From: Niabella insulamsoli
Lineage (GTDB): Bacteria; Bacteroidota; Bacteroidia; Chitinophagales; Chitinophagaceae
Direction of reading: 5' to 3'
Length of the DNA: 64,000 bases
Assembly: GCF_039652435.2 (NCBI RefSeq)
Contig: NZ_CP190246.1
Coordinates: 2,480,001-2,544,000, forward strand
Shown here: positions 61,988-64,000 of the stretch, piece by piece
Layout of the letters: every line of letters starts with the position of its first letter
How positions within the stretch are numbered: the first letter of the stretch is position 1
Made by a program: the position numbers and the translations under genes
The notes under the pieces: model-generated
Told to the model about the DNA's origin: nothing
The model's input: only the letters and a program-made list of their open reading frames with translations
Database searches by the model: none

Positions 61988-63178
61988 TTATTTCAGTTTT
62001 GCAAGCGCATCTTTAATGCGGGCCCATCCTTTTTCGATATTAGGAAGGCTGTTCGCGAACGAAAACCTAACACAATTGGGTTCGCCAAAAGCCGCGCCCA
62101 TCACCGAAGATACGTGAGCAGTATTCAAAATATACATACACAAATCAGCCGAATTTTTAATAAAAAATTCTCCGTCAGACTTGCCATAATAAGAACTCAT
62201 ATCCGGGAAAATATAAAAGGCGCCGTCAGGATCGGAGCAAATCACACCCGGAATTTCATTCACCAATTCAAGTACGCGTTTTTTGCGACGGGTAAACTCT
62301 TCTGACATTTCGCGGGTAGGTTTTAAATCCGTTGTTAATGCGACAACACCCGCTTTTTGAGCGATCGAACAGGTTCCGCTGGTAATTTGTCCCTGTAATT
62401 TTTCCATCGCCTTAGCAATAGATGTGTTGGACGCTGTGTACCCAATTCTCCATCCGGTCATCGCGAAACCCTTGCTCAGGCCATTTACAATCACTACGCG
62501 ATCCCTGATTTCTTCAAACTGAGCAATGCTTTCATGGTCACCCACGTAATTAATATATTCATAAATCTCATCCGATATAATAGTTACCTGCGGATGTTTT
62601 TTAAATACTTCAACAAGCGCCGCTAACTCTTCTTTATTGTAAACCGCACCTGATGGATTGCAGGGAGATGAAAACAAAAATGCTTTTGTGTTAGGCGTAA
62701 TGGCAGCTTCCACTTCTTCCGCAGTTGCTTTAAAGCCTTTCTCCACGCTGGTTCTGATTTCCACTACTTTGCCGCGGGCAATTTTAACCAGTTCTGAATA
62801 AGTAACCCAATAAGGTGTGGGAATCACCACTTCGTCGCCCTCGTCAACCAGCGCCAGCAGCGCGTTAGCCAGGCTTTGTTTGGCTCCGGTAGAAACGACA
62901 ATTTGTTCCGGCGCATAATCGAGGTTATTATCTCTCTTTAGCTTCGTGCAAACCGCTTCGCGCAGGTCTAAAAAACCAGGCACCGGAGTGTAATGGCTCC
63001 AGTTGTCATTGATCGCCTTAATCGCCGCATCCTTAATGTGTTGTGGCGTATCGAAGTCGGGTTCGCCCAGGCTCAGGTCAATAACATCAACACCTTTCGC
63101 CCTTAATTCACGCCCCAGTTTCGCCATTTTTAAAGTTTCCGGCTCTGCAAAGCGTTCTAAAAGAGATGATAATTGCAT
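61988..63178 (-). CDS. Pyridoxal-phosphate aminotransferase, aspartate aminotransferase type (class I)
   Basis: 396 residues, typical for aminotransferase Ib enzymes. Landmarks are LSLGEPDFDTP, VSTGAKQSLANA, PTPYWVTY, FSSPCNPSGAVY, ISDEIYEYI, NGLSKGFAMTGWRIGY with Schiff-base K236, and the C-terminal NCVRFSFANS with the carboxylate-binding Arg. It probably exchanges amino groups between aspartate and 2-oxoglutarate; related specificities cannot be excluded. A TACCTTTG box at 63216-63223 on the minus strand lies 38 bases upstream. Confidence 0.92.
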   Translation of the reverse strand: MQLSSLLERFAEPETLKMAKLGRELRAKGVDVIDLSLGEPDFDTPQHIKDAAIKAINDNWSHYTPVPGFLDLREAVCTKLKRDNNLDYAPEQIVVSTGAKQSLANALLALVDEGDEVVIPTPYWVTYSELVKIARGKVVEIRTSVEKGFKATAEEVEAAITPNTKAFLFSSPCNPSGAVYNKEELAALVEVFKKHPQVTIISDEIYEYINYVGDHESIAQFEEIRDRVVIVNGLSKGFAMTGWRIGYTASNTSIAKAMEKLQGQITSGTCSIAQKAGVVALTTDLKPTREMSEEFTRRKKRVLELVNEIPGVICSDPDGAFYIFPDMSSYYGKSDGEFFIKNSADLCMYILNTAHVSSVMGAAFGEPNCVRFSFANSLPNIEKGWARIKDALAKLK

Positions 63179-63215
63179 TTTAAGAGTTATTTTCTAATTA
63201 AATAAAAAAATCACG

Positions 63216-63223
63216 CAAAGGTA
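63216..63223 (-). promoter_or_regulatory. -7 promoter box of the aminotransferase gene
   Basis: The minus strand reads TACCTTTG, fitting TAnnTTTG. No clear TTTG lies 19-21 bases further upstream. Confidence 0.5.
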
Positions 63224-63349
63224 ATGGTTCAATTGCTTAAAAGCCGATCTGTTAGAACGGATTTTACATTTATGTGATTATTTTGATGATTTTTCAATGT
63301 TAATTCCACGAACTTATTAACTTATCTACTTTCAATTAAGCTAACCCTT

Positions 63350-63357
63350 ATCTTTGC
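63350..63357 (+). promoter_or_regulatory. -7 promoter box of secD
   Basis: TATCTTTG fits TAnnTTTG. It would give a leader of about 85 bases before the ATG at 63450. No clear -33 element was found. Confidence 0.5.
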
Positions 63358-63449
63358 AGCCTTTAAAAAAAACCGGATAAGGTTTTTTGGCGATTTAGTG
63401 TGCCAAATAACTTTTACCAAACTAAGTGAATTATAAATATTAAATACGT

Positions 63450-64000
63450 ATGCAACTCAAAGGCCTGGTTCGTTTTTTTGCGATTTTGCTTATTATCTAT
63501 TCCGTTTATCAATTATCGTTTACCTGGTTTGTTCGTAATCATGAAAAAAAGCTGGAACAGCAGGCGCAAAGCTTCGTAGCAAAAAATTACCCGACGGCCG
63601 CTGCGAAATACCCTGCCAACAAAGATTCACAGCAAATTTACCAGGAATGGCTTAATGAAGCTTACGAAGCCCGATTGGCGCGTTTGAAAGACAGCACAAA
63701 AGACGTTACCGTTTCCTACGGCTTTACCGGGCCAATCAGCTATCAGAAAGCGAAGGCGGAAGAGTTGAACCTGGGCCTTGATCTTCAAGGCGGTATGAAC
63801 GTGACGATGGAAGTGGAAATGAGCGGTGTGCTCAAAACCTTGTCCAGCAACTCTAAAGATCCGAATTTCCTGAAAGCCCTTGCCAACGCTGAACTGGCAA
63901 AAGGCAACAGCGACGCCAACTATATCGACTTATTTGTGAGCGAATACAAAAAGCTGGTTCCCAACGGCCGCCTTGCTACTTTATTCGCGAATGCTAATAA
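63450..64000 (+). CDS. Protein translocase subunit SecD or SecDF fusion, N-terminal part
   Basis: 183 codons are inside the window and the frame runs off the right edge. An N-terminal membrane helix (about 7-28, LVRFFAILLIIYSVYQLSF) is followed by the periplasmic P1 region, and LNLGLDLQGGMNVTMEVE at about 107-124 is the conserved D1 motif of SecD. SecD/SecF use the proton gradient to help pull proteins across the membrane. In Bacteroidota the two are often one fused chain, but the fusion cannot be seen here. Confidence 0.92.
   Translation, partial: MQLKGLVRFFAILLIIYSVYQLSFTWFVRNHEKKLEQQAQSFVAKNYPTAAAKYPANKDSQQIYQEWLNEAYEARLARLKDSTKDVTVSYGFTGPISYQKAKAEELNLGLDLQGGMNVTMEVEMSGVLKTLSSNSKDPNFLKALANAELAKGNSDANYIDLFVSEYKKLVPNGRLATLFANAN

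Overview
The window reads as a Bacteroidota chromosome segment, most likely from the class Chitinophagia. Evidence: several SusC/SusD pairs with DUF4998/DUF5000-type lipoproteins, lipoprotein signal peptides ending in a Cys followed by Lys/Thr/Ser, A-rich start contexts without strong Shine-Dalgarno sites, and promoter -7 boxes of the TAnnTTTG type. No species can be named from sequence alone. No rRNA, CRISPR array, transposase, integrase or phage genes were seen.

Region 1 (1-29628) is glycan utilisation. The left edge holds the end of an alpha-mannan-type locus (SusD tail, SusE-like lipoprotein, GH76). Then come two related SusC-SusD-DUF5000-DUF4998 cassettes (3037-10116 and 15387-23101). 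Between them lie a clan GH-D glycosidase on the minus strand, a GntR-type regulator with a sugar-binding-like sensor domain, and a sodium/solute symporter. The second cassette runs on into a sialate/sugar O-acetylesterase, a GH95 enzyme and a GH36 alpha-galactosidase. The likely target is an acetylated, alpha-galactose/alpha-fucose-decorated glycan: surface binding and TonB-dependent import, periplasmic trimming, then symport of the released sugar. A TATAG-repeat motif sits by the regulator gene and across the predicted start of transcription of the second susC. A decayed copy of the GH-D gene end lies at 2628-2798.

Region 2 (29629-37689) is a tripartite RND efflux operon (lipoprotein adaptor, HAE1-type pump, lipoprotein outer-membrane channel) preceded by a small secreted protein, followed by a membrane histidine kinase.

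Region 3 (37690-40560) is a small accessory island: an AbiEi/AbiEii type IV toxin-antitoxin pair beside a tRNA-Leu(CAG) gene. The tRNA is followed by a 426-bp tandem array in which each unit carries a broken tRNA-Leu copy, a terminator and a small GIY-YIG nuclease gene (one intact, one with a nonsense codon). This is the most unusual local structure in the window.

Region 4 (40588-48420) is mostly housekeeping: SPFH protein, peptidase T, FKBP isomerase, fmt, a DinB-like protein, a LysM/SH3/barrel wall protein, panD and a YbhN-like membrane protein.

Region 5 (48436-58476) is a six-gene minus-strand operon: transmembrane Ser/Thr kinase, unknown protein, PP2C phosphatase, a FtsW/RodA-penicillin-binding-protein fusion, an FHA protein and a kinase-FHA protein. 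Its content mirrors the actinobacterial pknB-pbpA-rodA-pstP-fhaA locus, but with the polymerase and transpeptidase in one chain, so it probably couples phospho-signalling to peptidoglycan synthesis.

Region 6 (58655-64000) holds a fructosamine-kinase-like protein, a PH-domain membrane protein, a TPR histidine kinase, an aspartate-type aminotransferase and the start of secD/secDF.
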